In this document: piece after piece, positions 7,434 to 15,999 of the stretch
Layout of the letters: the number at the start of each line of letters is the position of its first letter
Position numbering within the stretch: position 1 is the stretch's first letter
Assembly: GCA_035638075.1 (NCBI GenBank)
Contig: DASRAU010000046.1
Span: 1 to 64,000 of the forward strand
Length of the DNA: 64,000 nt
Reading direction: 5' to 3'
Source: DASRAU01 sp035638075
GTDB lineage: Bacteria > Acidobacteriota > Polarisedimenticolia > Gp22-AA2
Program-made: the position numbers and the translations under genes
The notes under the pieces: generated by a model
Database searches by the model: none
The model's input: the letters and a program-made list of their open reading frames with translations, nothing else
Told to the model about the DNA's origin: nothing

Positions 7434-10382
7434 TCAGGCGGCGCTGCGCGTCCCGGCGATGCGGCGCTTGCGGCGCGCGGCGACGAAGGCGGCGATGAGC
7501 GCGCCGGCGGCCGGGACGACCCAGAGGCCTCGGCGCAGGGGAGTGTCGCGGTCGGCGGCTCCCGGCGCGCCACCGGGAAGCGGCGTGCGGTCGCCGTCGC
7601 CGAGGACCACGACGGCCCCCCAGGCGGCGGCCGGCACGCCGCGGCGGATGAGCTCGCGGCGGGCCGCGAAGGCGGCGGCGCCGATCCGTTCGCCGCGCGC
7701 CAGCCGGTCGACGATCGCCGCGACGAAATCGCTCGCTTCCTCGTCGCGCAGGGTGAACAGGCCGCCGACGACGGTGCGCGCGCCGGCGCGGAAGAATGCC
7801 GGCGCCAGGCCCACGAGCCCCTCGCCCCGCAGCGTGCTCCCGGAGGCGCTCTCGCAGGCGGACAGGAGCACCACCTGGCCGGCGAGCGGCAGGGCGGCGA
7901 TCTCCCGCGGCTGCACCAGCCCGTCCTCGGACGCGTCTCCGGGCGCCAGCACGATGGCGCTCCGCTCCGGGTGACGCTCGTCCACGACGGCGTGCGCCGC
8001 GATGTGCAGCAGGCCGTAGCGCGACAGCGACGCGCTCTTGAAGGCGCGCTCGGTGGCGCCCTTTCCCTCGAGCAGCACTCCCGCCGTTCCGAGGAGGCGC
8101 GCCGTCTCTTCGCCCTCGGCGCGCGCATAGGGCAGCGACCCGAGGCGCAGGCCGTCGTACCACGGCGCCGCGGCCCGCAGTCCTTCGTCCCGCTCCGCGC
8201 CGGCGAGATCCGGGTCGGCCAGGATGAGTCCCGCGGGCGCCGGCCCGGCCGGCGACTCGCTCCGCCAGCGCCACCACACGGTGATCGACGGGGCGCGGGT
8301 GATCTCGTACGCGCCGCCGAGCGGTCCCTCCCCCGCCGCCGGCCGCAGCGCCTCGAAGGGCATGCGGTGCAGCGGCCCGTCCGGGACGAGGACGAGCCGG
8401 CGGATGCCCGCCGGCAGCCGATCCCGGACCGCGCCGAGATACGCGCGCCCGACCTCCCCGGCCAGCCGCGCTTCGCCGCCGTCGCGGCGCGCGATGGCGC
8501 CGGTCAGGAGCGCCACCGCCCGCTCCGCCGCGGCGCGGTCGGGAACCGGGACAACGTCGGCCCGCTCCCGCGTCGCGACGAAGGCCCACGAACCGCCTCC
8601 GTTCGCCGCGCCCAGGAGCTCGCGCGCCTCCGGATCGGTCGTGAGCTGGAACGCGACGAGCGCCTCGTCCTCGTGCAGCGCCGCGCGGATGTCCTGGAGC
8701 GAGGGAAAGACCGGACGGCGGAGCGCGGCGAACTCGGGGTCGGCGCGCGCCACGGCGTCGCGCAGGACGGCCTCGCGGGCCTCGAGCTCGTCGAGCGAGG
8801 CCAGAAGCGCCGCGCGCTCCTTCGGCGGCAGGGCCGGGTCGCGCAGGCGCCGCTGCGATTCGGCGAGCCGGGTCAAAAGCGCGTCCCGCTCCTGGCGCGC
8901 ACGTCCCGCGGCGTCCGCGCGCGAGGCGGACGGGGCGCCGGAGGTCTCGAGCGCGTCGAGCAGCACGCGGGCGCGGGCGCGCTCCTGGATGCGCACGCCG
9001 CGCTCGAGCTCGTCGGGATCGCCGCGCTCGGCGAAGCGGCGCAGCGCCGCGCCGCTCTCCGCCGCGAAGAAGGAGACGAGCGACGCGAAGGCGCCGCCGC
9101 GTACGCCCTCCTCGGGCTGCAGGTCGCGCACCCGTTCGGCCTCGTCGAGACAAGCGTCGTAGGCCTGCCGCGCGCCTTCGGCGTCGCCGGCTTCCTCGCG
9201 ATCGTGGGCGAGCCAGAACCACGATGCTGCGATGTCGGCGTGCGCCCCGGCGCGGCGGTCGAATTCCAGCGCTTCTTCCCGGAGCGTCCGCGCTTCCACC
9301 GCCGCCGTGTCCGGGGCGTCGCGCTCGAGGGCGGCGGCGAGCAGGCGCAGCATCCCGGACAGCCCGGTCTTGTCGGGGTCGCCGCGACGCAGCGCCACGG
9401 CGCGACTCAGGTCGTCAATCGCCTCGGGGCCGGCCTGCCGGCTTCCGCGGATCGTCAGGAGCTGCGCCTGGGCGCGCAGGTTGCCGGCGCGCTCGGCGGC
9501 CTCGAGGGCGGCGGCGACGGCGTCACGCAACTCCCGGCGCTGCGCTCCGTCCCGGGTCCCGTCGCCGGCGAGGACCATGACCACATTGCTGCGCGCCTGC
9601 ACTTCGTCGAAGTGCTGCCCGAGACGGTGGTAGAGATCCGCCTGCCGCTGGAAGGCCTCCAACGCCGCCGTGCTGCGGCCGGTCTCCCACGCGATGCTCC
9701 CGAGCCCGGACAGGACGTAGCCCTGCAGGCTGCGCGGGCCGTCGGGGAAGGCGATCGCCTCGGCCGCCTTGAAGGCGGCGAAGGCGGCGCCGTAGTCCTC
9801 GCGCCCCGACGCCGACCAGCCACGCTGCACCAGGACATAGCCCAGGAGCGACTGGTCCCCGACCGAACGGGCGAGCTCCTCGGCGCGCTGCAGCTCACGG
9901 TCGGCCTGGCGCTCGTCCTGGCCGCGCAGCGACAGCGACACCGAGATGCGCGCGCGGGCTTCCGCCCGGGCGTCGCCTTTCGCCGCGAAGCCGTCGGCGG
10001 CGGCGCGGGTCAGCTCCGCGGCGCGCGGGGCCCGGCGATCCCACTCGATGAGGGCCAGCTCGAAACGGGCCCAGTGATTGTCCGGCTCGGCGGCGAGGCG
10101 CGCGTCGAGCCGTCGTGCCGCCTCGTCCCAGGTCCGGTGCCGGCGCGCGATGTTCTGGTAGCAGTCGTAGGCGGCGAGGTCGCCCGGCTGCTCCCGCGTC
10201 AGCCGGTCACAGTCGTCGAGGGTCGGCTCGACGCCGTTGGCCGCAAGGCCTTCGCCCCCGGAGGAAGCGGTCGTCGCCGCGACCGCGTCCCACCACGCGG
10301 CGGTCGCGGCGAGGAGCGCCACGAGGGCAAGCGTCATCGCCCCGGCGCGCGCGCCGGTCCGCCGTGCCGCGCGGGAACTCAC
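7434..10382 (-). CDS. TPR-CHAT protein (predicted caspase-like peptidase)
   Basis: The 982-residue protein starts at GTG 10382, overlapping the upstream anti-sigma stop by four bases. A signal or anchor helix (about residues 16-33) is followed by an array of TPR-like units to about residue 450, a coiled-coil region, and a C-terminal CHAT domain (about 570-935). The CHAT His/Cys pair is visible as LLHIAAHAV (His797) and LLSACES (Cys843). A last hydrophobic segment (VVPAAGALIAAFVAA) with a basic tail suggests the C-terminus is membrane-anchored. CHAT domains are peptidases of the caspase/separase clan; the substrate here is unknown. Coupling to an ECF sigma and anti-sigma pair suggests it belongs to that signalling circuit. 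Confidence 0.85.
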   Translation of the reverse strand: MSSRAARRTGARAGAMTLALVALLAATAAWWDAVAATTASSGGEGLAANGVEPTLDDCDRLTREQPGDLAAYDCYQNIARRHRTWDEAARRLDARLAAEPDNHWARFELALIEWDRRAPRAAELTRAAADGFAAKGDARAEARARISVSLSLRGQDERQADRELQRAEELARSVGDQSLLGYVLVQRGWSASGREDYGAAFAAFKAAEAIAFPDGPRSLQGYVLSGLGSIAWETGRSTAALEAFQRQADLYHRLGQHFDEVQARSNVVMVLAGDGTRDGAQRRELRDAVAAALEAAERAGNLRAQAQLLTIRGSRQAGPEAIDDLSRAVALRRGDPDKTGLSGMLRLLAAALERDAPDTAAVEARTLREEALEFDRRAGAHADIAASWFWLAHDREEAGDAEGARQAYDACLDEAERVRDLQPEEGVRGGAFASLVSFFAAESGAALRRFAERGDPDELERGVRIQERARARVLLDALETSGAPSASRADAAGRARQERDALLTRLAESQRRLRDPALPPKERAALLASLDELEAREAVLRDAVARADPEFAALRRPVFPSLQDIRAALHEDEALVAFQLTTDPEARELLGAANGGGSWAFVATRERADVVPVPDRAAAERAVALLTGAIARRDGGEARLAGEVGRAYLGAVRDRLPAGIRRLVLVPDGPLHRMPFEALRPAAGEGPLGGAYEITRAPSITVWWRWRSESPAGPAPAGLILADPDLAGAERDEGLRAAAPWYDGLRLGSLPYARAEGEETARLLGTAGVLLEGKGATERAFKSASLSRYGLLHIAAHAVVDERHPERSAIVLAPGDASEDGLVQPREIAALPLAGQVVLLSACESASGSTLRGEGLVGLAPAFFRAGARTVVGGLFTLRDEEASDFVAAIVDRLARGERIGAAAFAARRELIRRGVPAAAWGAVVVLGDGDRTPLPGGAPGAADRDTPLRRGLWVVPAAGALIAAFVAARRKRRIAGTRSAA

Positions 10383-11044
10383 TCCAGGCTCGCGAAGAAG
10401 GTCAGCGACGGCAGGCGCCGTCCGTCGGGGAGGATGGTCTCCACCTGCCACGCGAGGCGCGCCCCCTTCGGCAGGGGGGCCAGCGCCTCGGCGGGAATGC
10501 GGTATTCGGGAACGGTCAGCCCCTGCGCCGAGGCCATCGGCCGCAGCGACTCGTCGGTGACGACGACGCCGTAGCTCGAGCCGGCGGGGCCGGCGGTCCA
10601 GCGCAGCGTCGCCTCCCGCCGCGACAGCGGCTGCGACTCGTCGAGCAGGGATCGCGGCCCGGCGCTTTCCTGCGTGCGCATCACCTCCGCCCCGGGTCGC
10701 TGCAGATACGAGCGGATGGTCAGCCCGGCGAAGCCGACGGCCAGGACGGCTGCGGCGGCCCAGACCACGTGTTGCCTCCAGACGGCGGCGCCCTGGCGAC
10801 GCGCGCCGCGGAACCGCTCCGGCTCGAAGGCGCGGACGAGATCAGCGGCGACGCGCGAGGCGCGCGCGCAGGCGGCGCAGGCGGCGCTGTGCTCCACCAG
10901 GCGCGCGAAATCGGCGTCCGTGATGTCCCCGCGCCAGGCGTCCCACCACGCCTCGGCCGGCGGGCACCCCGGCGCCGCCATGCCGTCGTCGCCCACCTGG
11001 GCGTCGCGGATGCGACGCAGATCGTCGGCGCGCGGCTCGCTCAT
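10379..11044 (-). CDS. Zinc-finger (zf-HC2) transmembrane anti-sigma factor
   Basis: The 221-residue product has an N-terminal H-x3-C-x2-C zinc-binding motif (HSAACAACARA at about residues 51-61), typical of ZAS anti-sigma factors. One transmembrane helix follows (VVWAAAAVLAVGFAGLTI) and then a periplasmic beta-rich domain. It should bind and silence the sigma factor encoded just upstream and release it on an envelope signal. Its ATG overlaps the sigma stop (ATGA at 11041-11044) and its TGA overlaps the CHAT gene start. The tight coupling implies a fixed ratio of all three products. Confidence 0.88.
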   Translation of the reverse strand: MSEPRADDLRRIRDAQVGDDGMAAPGCPPAEAWWDAWRGDITDADFARLVEHSAACAACARASRVAADLVRAFEPERFRGARRQGAAVWRQHVVWAAAAVLAVGFAGLTIRSYLQRPGAEVMRTQESAGPRSLLDESQPLSRREATLRWTAGPAGSSYGVVVTDESLRPMASAQGLTVPEYRIPAEALAPLPKGARLAWQVETILPDGRRLPSLTFFASLE

Positions 11045-11586
11045 CGCGGCCCTTCGCCGGCGCCGCCCGACGGACCCGGCGCGAGGCCCTTCGAGGCGAG
11101 ACAGACGCGCAGGTCGGCGAGGCCGCGGTACACGAGATGGCTCGTGCGCTTGAAGGTCCAGCCGAGCGACGCCGCCGCTTCGGCCACGCTCAGGCCGTCG
11201 AGGAACAGGGTCACGGCCTGACGCCGCGGCGGCACGAGGCCCTCGAGACAGCCGCGCAGCCCGGCGCCGATCTCCCGCCCCTCCGCTTCGCGGTCCGGGG
11301 ACGGTTTGCCGTGGGCTCGCTGGTCCAGATCCTCCTCCCCCGCCGGGCGCTCCCGGTCGTGACGCCGCCGGCGCATCTCGTCGACGACGGCGTTGTAGGC
11401 CGCCCTGTAGAGATAAGACGGAGGGAAGGGCCGGCTGCCCCACTCTTTCCGCCGCGCCTCGACCAGGCGCAGCAGGACGTCCTGGACCATGTCCTCGGCG
11501 AGCCCCCGCAGGCGCAGCGGACACGCGCGTCGCACCGCCGCCAGCACCGGGCCGCGCAGACGCTCGATCTCTTCATCGCTCCCCAC
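11041..11586 (-). CDS. ECF RNA polymerase sigma factor
   Basis: The 181-residue protein has region 2 (residues ~10-80, with AEDMVQDVLLRLVEA and YLYRAAYNAVVDEMRRRRHD) and region 4 (residues ~110-165, LVPPRRQAVTLFLDGLSVAE then AAASLGWTFKRTSHLVYRGL). No region 1.1 or 3 is present, as in extracytoplasmic-function sigma factors. It is first in a three-gene operon with its anti-sigma and a CHAT protein. The start used is GTG 11586; no strong ribosome-binding site decides it. Its promoter and target genes cannot be told from the window. Confidence 0.88.
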   Translation of the reverse strand: MGSDEEIERLRGPVLAAVRRACPLRLRGLAEDMVQDVLLRLVEARRKEWGSRPFPPSYLYRAAYNAVVDEMRRRRHDRERPAGEEDLDQRAHGKPSPDREAEGREIGAGLRGCLEGLVPPRRQAVTLFLDGLSVAEAAASLGWTFKRTSHLVYRGLADLRVCLASKGLAPGPSGGAGEGPR

Positions 11587-11609
11587 CGCAGGAAGTTCGC
11601 CGGTCGGAA

Positions 11610-14486
11610 TCAGTGGGCCGTCCCCGCGGGAGGCTCGTCCTTGGGGGCCGCCTTCACCGTCACCGTGGTCTCGGAGCTTTCGGACTTCCCGGTCACGCCG
11701 GTGTCGAGGGTGGCCGTGATCTTGTAATCGCCCGCCGGGACGAACTCGGTCTGCCCGAGCCGCCCCGCGTCGACCGTCGGGATGCGGTCCTTGCGATCGG
11801 CCTGCAGGTCCCAGAAGACCCGGTTCAGCCCGGCCCGCCCGGGACCGTTCAGGTCGCGCACCTTGCCGCCCGAGGGGCTCTCGATCGACAGGCTGACGCC
11901 GTCCGGGTTCGCTTCGCGCAGCCAGTACGTCAGCGCCACCCCCGCCTGCGGGTTGGGCGCGCGGAAGATCCCGGCGCCGCCGCCGTAGTTGCGCCCGGCG
12001 TAGAGGCGCGGTGTCGCCGCCATCGGCCTGAAGAGCACGAGCGGTTTCGCACGGTTCTCGGCCGTCAGCTGCGCCAGCGGCGTGGCGTCGTCGAGGATGT
12101 AGATCGAACGCCCGTGCGTGGCGACGACCAGGTCACGCTCGCGCGGCTGGATGACGATGTCATCGACCGGCGCCGGCGGCAGCGACTTGCCGTTGAGACG
12201 CACCCAGTGGGCGCCTCTGTCGACTGTGACGTACAGGCCGAACTCGGTGCCGGCGTAGAGCGTCTCCTTGTTCATGAGCGCCTCGGTCACCACCTCCACC
12301 GTCTCGTTGGGCGGCAGATCCCCGACGATGCTCTTCCACGAGCGGCCGGCGTCCTCTGTCAGGAAGAGCAGGTTGCGGAAGTCGTCGGTGCGGTGGCCGT
12401 CCACGGCCAGGTAGCACGCGTCCTGCTGGTGGCGCGACGGCGTCAGGCGCGACACGTACAGGCCGCCGACCTCCTTCGGCGTGACGTCGTTCCAGGTCCT
12501 GCCGCCGTCCTTCGTGAGCTGCACGCGGCCGTCGTCGGTGCCGGCCCAGAGCATCCCCTTGAAGATCGGCGACTCGGCGAGCGACACGACGGTGCCGTAG
12601 GTCTCGGCGTTCGAGCCCACCGTCTGGGTCTTGACCGGCTCGTTGCGCGTCAGGTCGGGGCTGATGGCCTCGTACTTGTTGCCGCGTTCGGTCAGGCGGA
12701 AGACCCGGTTCCCGCCGATGTACAGGACGCTCGGGTCGTGCGGCGACACGAAGTAAGGGGAGTTCCAGTTGAAGCGGATGCGCTCCTGCCCCTCGCGCGC
12801 CGCCGGCGCGATCGACGTCTGCACGTTGTTGTCGAGACGGATGCGCGCCACCTCGCCGCCCTGCGCCGTGGCATAGACGACGTTCCTGTCGACCGGGTCG
12901 AACGCCACCCCGAAGCCGTCGGAGCCGAAGATGGTCCGCCAGTCGTCGGCGAGGATCCCGTCCCCACGGCCGCCGTCATCACCATCCCCTTCGTCCTCCG
13001 ACTTGAACTGCGTCTCGGACGGCCCCATGGAAGAGCCGTTGTCCTGCAGCCCGCCGGCGACGCGGTACGGATCGGAGTCGTCCACCGCGATGCGGTAGAA
13101 CTGCCCGACCGCCATGTGGTTCAGGTAGTCCCAGTTGGCGGCGCGGTCGTGGGAGATGTAGACGCCGCCGTCGTTGCCGACGAGGATCTGGTTCGGGTCG
13201 ACCGGGTTGACGACGATGGCGTGGAAATCCACGTGCACGTTCGGGCTGCCGGATCCGCGGAAGCTCTTGCCGCCGTCGTCCGAGATCGCCAGGTTCCATC
13301 CCGGCAGGTAGACGCGGTCGGCGCTCTCCGGGTCGACCGCGACGCGGGAGAAATAGAACGGGCGGAAATTGAGCGGGCTGACGCGCTTCCAGGTGTCGCC
13401 GCGATCGTCGCTGCGGAACAGCCCGCCGGTCTTCGAGTAGTTGTCGCTGATCCCGGAGCCGGCGCCGCCGGTGTCGCTCTCGACCACGGCATACAGGATG
13501 TGCGGATCCTTCGGGAAGACGGCGAGTCCGATGCGCCCGGTGCGCGGCGGCAGGCCGCTCGTCAGCTTCTTCCACGATCCGCCGGCATCGTCGGAGCGGA
13601 AGATCCCGCCCTTCTCGCTGTTCCCGGTGAAGGACCACGGCGTGCGGCGTCGGGCGTACATGCCGGCCCAGACGGTGTTCGGTGATTTCGGATCGACGAC
13701 GACGTCGCAGGCGCCGGTGTCCGCGTCGACCTTGAGCGACTGCTTCCAGTTCTTCCCCCCGTCGGTCGTCTTGTAGACGCCGCGCTCGGGGTTGGCGCCC
13801 CACAGGTGTCCGAGCGCCGCCACGTAAGCCGTGTCGGGATCGCGCGGATCGACGGCGAGGCGCGGGATGTCGTGGGTGTTCTCGAGGCCGAGGTGGGTCC
13901 AGGTCTTCCCGGCATCGGTCGAGCGGTAGACGCCGTTGCCCCACGACGACGAGTTGCGCCCGTTCCCTTCGCCCGTGCCGACCCAGACGATCTTGCCCTT
14001 GCCGCGCTCGGCGCGGCTCTTCGCCTCCGGCTTTGCGGCTCCAGCCTCGGCCTTGTCCGTCGCGGCGGCCGATCCTTTGCCATCCGCGGACGCGCTGGGC
14101 GCCGTCGGCAACGGATTCTTCTTTTCTTCTTCGGCCCAGCCGGGCCAGCTATCGGGCGCGTCCGCGACGGCGATGGCGCCGATGGAGAGGTTCGGCTGGT
14201 CGTCGAAGACCGGCCGGAAGGTGACGCCGAGGTTGTCGGTCTTGAAGACGCCTCCGGTGCCGAAGCCGACGTAGAACGACGTGCGGCTGCCGGGCACGAG
14301 CGCGATCGCCGAAGCGCGCCCTCCCATGTTCGACGGGCCGATGCTGCGGAAGGAGAGCCCCTTGAAGTCGTCGGCGGTCAGCGCGCGCGCCGCCGGGTTC
14401 GGCGCCGGCGCCTTCGCGGCGAGAAACAGCAACGCGAGCGCGGTCACGGCGGCGGATCGCCGCATGGATGCGGACGTATTCGACAT
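11610..14486 (-). CDS. Secreted BNR/sortilin-like beta-propeller protein
   Basis: The 958-residue precursor has a signal peptide (MRRSAAVTALALLFLAAKAP; ATG 14465 is an alternative start). Many Asp-box repeats follow (S/T-x-D-x-G-x-T-W), for example STDAGKTWTHLG, SDDAGGSWKKL, SDDRGDTWKRV, SDDGGKSF and TKDGGRTWNDV. This is the family often named VPS10/sortilin-like or BNR-repeat glycosyl hydrolase. The blades form one or two propellers to about residue 800, then a C-terminal beta-sandwich (about 830-940) follows. A low-complexity Ala/Lys/Glu insert at ~residues 125-165 separates two blades. The catalytic activity and ligand are unknown; a periplasmic or surface carbohydrate or peptide-binding role is inferred. 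Confidence 0.85.
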   Translation of the reverse strand: MSNTSASMRRSAAVTALALLFLAAKAPAPNPAARALTADDFKGLSFRSIGPSNMGGRASAIALVPGSRTSFYVGFGTGGVFKTDNLGVTFRPVFDDQPNLSIGAIAVADAPDSWPGWAEEEKKNPLPTAPSASADGKGSAAATDKAEAGAAKPEAKSRAERGKGKIVWVGTGEGNGRNSSSWGNGVYRSTDAGKTWTHLGLENTHDIPRLAVDPRDPDTAYVAALGHLWGANPERGVYKTTDGGKNWKQSLKVDADTGACDVVVDPKSPNTVWAGMYARRRTPWSFTGNSEKGGIFRSDDAGGSWKKLTSGLPPRTGRIGLAVFPKDPHILYAVVESDTGGAGSGISDNYSKTGGLFRSDDRGDTWKRVSPLNFRPFYFSRVAVDPESADRVYLPGWNLAISDDGGKSFRGSGSPNVHVDFHAIVVNPVDPNQILVGNDGGVYISHDRAANWDYLNHMAVGQFYRIAVDDSDPYRVAGGLQDNGSSMGPSETQFKSEDEGDGDDGGRGDGILADDWRTIFGSDGFGVAFDPVDRNVVYATAQGGEVARIRLDNNVQTSIAPAAREGQERIRFNWNSPYFVSPHDPSVLYIGGNRVFRLTERGNKYEAISPDLTRNEPVKTQTVGSNAETYGTVVSLAESPIFKGMLWAGTDDGRVQLTKDGGRTWNDVTPKEVGGLYVSRLTPSRHQQDACYLAVDGHRTDDFRNLLFLTEDAGRSWKSIVGDLPPNETVEVVTEALMNKETLYAGTEFGLYVTVDRGAHWVRLNGKSLPPAPVDDIVIQPRERDLVVATHGRSIYILDDATPLAQLTAENRAKPLVLFRPMAATPRLYAGRNYGGGAGIFRAPNPQAGVALTYWLREANPDGVSLSIESPSGGKVRDLNGPGRAGLNRVFWDLQADRKDRIPTVDAGRLGQTEFVPAGDYKITATLDTGVTGKSESSETTVTVKAAPKDEPPAGTAH

Positions 14487-14528
14487 GGGCCCCCCCGAAG
14501 TCGGAATGCTGTTCTGGAACGCGGAATC

Positions 14529-15722
14529 TTACCGCGACGGGGCGTTGCCCGGGGTCACCGGGTGCTCGGGCATGGGCGACTCGCCGGGGGGAACCGTCGG
14601 CCTGCGGCTCGGCAGGCCGCCGGGCGTGAAGTGGTACGAGTAGCCCGCCAGGATGATGTACTCGGGGAAGGTGGCGTCCCCCGCGAGGCCAGTGTACGGA
14701 TCCGGCAGTCGGTTCTGCACCAGCCCGATCGGAACGTACAGGCTCAGCGTCTGCCGGCCGATGGTGTAGACGAACCCCGGCTCGAGGAAGGTCTCGTAGC
14801 CCGGGCGGCGGAAGCCGTGGCTGTCGCCGACGAGGTCATAGCGCGGCAGCCCCTCCATCCGGAAGCCCAGCGTCAGGCCGAGCTTCGTCTGGCCGACCGG
14901 AAAGAGCGCGCCGGTGCGCAGCAGGTACTGGTCCGGCACGGTGTTCTCGACCCGCGTGCCGAACGCCGGGCTGTTGCCGACGAGCCCCACGATGACCGAG
15001 TCGGCGCCGTTGGTGTCGCGCGGATTGACGAGGTACGTCCCGGAGGAATACCAGGAGATCCGCTTCCATGACATGTAGCCCTGCAGGTCGAAGAGATAGC
15101 CCCAGCCGCCGTCGCCCGGCTGGATGGAGATATCGGCCACCTTCTCGGTGTCGTTGGTGCCGTTGATGTTCGGGTACGTGTCCTCGTTCTTGTAGTCGCC
15201 GGTGGGCGCCTTCACCCCGAGACCGATGGACAGGTTGCCGCGCGGGTGCTTGACCGGATCGAACGCCCAGTACCGCCCGCTGACGATGATGTCGCCGAGG
15301 CCGCTGGAGTTCTGCTCGGCGCGCGGGCCCGGCGGCACCGGCGCGATGGGCGTCGGCAGCGACCACGACGCGTTGACGATCGGCAGGCTGAGGCTGGCGC
15401 TCCAGCGGTTGTCGAAGAAGTAGGTCGCGTTGAGGTCGTAGAGCTGCTGGGTGTTCTCGACGAAGGTCTCGTTGGCCTTGCGGGCGTACTGGAACTGCGT
15501 GCCGCTGTAGTGGTCGTTGGAGGTGAGGCCGCGGTAGCCGAACGAGAAGACCCAGTCCCGGCCCTGCTGCGGGAGCGTATCGGACGCGCCGAACACGGGC
15601 GCGTTGTTGCGGATGAGGACTCAGCCTTGCGCCCAGGCATCTCCTGATGGCACCGCGGACGCTGTGACCGCGATGGCTATCCCCATCAGGAGGCGCGCTG
15701 GGTTGAATCGCCTGCACCGCAT
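14529..15722 (-). CDS. Outer-membrane beta-barrel protein interrupted by in-frame TGA (recoding or nonsense)
   Basis: From ATG 15722 a signal peptide ends SGDAWAQG at residue 33. The next codon is TGA (15621-15623). The same frame then continues for 363 codons as a clean outer-membrane transporter-like barrel: VLIRNNAPVFGASDTLPQQG, amphipathic strands such as WSASLSLPIVNASWS, and a Pro-rich tail. Without the upstream part the barrel would have no export signal, so the two parts belong together. Options are a recent nonsense mutation (one base away from TGC/TGT Cys or TGG Trp), a sequencing error, or recoding, for example selenocysteine. The hairpin just after the TGA is described separately. 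The function as a porin or alkane/aromatic transporter-like barrel is a guess from strand pattern only. Confidence 0.65.
15585..15623 (-). promoter_or_regulatory. Hairpin after in-frame TGA, bacterial-SECIS-like
   Basis: On the minus strand the TGA at 15623-15621 is followed after 23 bases by a 7-base loop (CGTGTTC). The loop is closed by a perfect 6-bp stem, CGCGCC pairing with GGCGCG. Bacterial SECIS elements are described as coding-region hairpins with the loop about 16-37 bases after UGA and a G among the first two loop bases; both features are met. GC-rich DNA forms such stems easily, so this alone is weak evidence. Confidence 0.3.
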
Positions 15723-15943
15723 GGCCGCCCGGAAAAGCAATCGGCGGACCAGCGGGGCGAAGCGACCCGCCGGATCGGTGCACGGGCGATTCAATTCGTT
15801 GCCCCGCAAGGGCTTTCGCCGCGCCACGACGCCCGGGCCGACCGCGCCGGGCGTCTCCGTCATCATGATTCCTGTGACGAAAACCGGCGAGCCCGCTTAC
15901 CAGTTATGCACGGCGCATACGAGCCACGACTCCGCGGCGTCTT

Positions 15944-15972
15944 TTGACTCCCCCCCGGGCGTGCAGTAGCAT
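15944..15972 (+). promoter_or_regulatory. Predicted sigma-70-type promoter for the metal-uptake operon
   Basis: TTGACT (15944-15949), a 17-base spacer and TAGCAT (15967-15972) fit the -35/-10 consensus. They lie 28 bases before the ATG at 16000, whose ribosome-binding site is the G-run at about 15984-15991. No clear dyad resembling a Zur or Fur box was seen around it. Confidence 0.4.
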
Positions 15973-15999
15973 CCCGGCCGCCTTCGGGGGGCCCCGGCG

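Noticed and set aside
7434..11586. Anti-phage defence system built on the CHAT peptidase
   Set aside because: There is no gasdermin, nuclease, reverse transcriptase or phage sensor nearby; the sigma/anti-sigma coupling fits an envelope signalling role better.
15621..15623. TGA reassigned genome-wide to an amino acid
   Set aside because: Most genes in the window end properly at TGA, many with overlapping ATGA/GTGA junctions, so TGA is a normal stop here.
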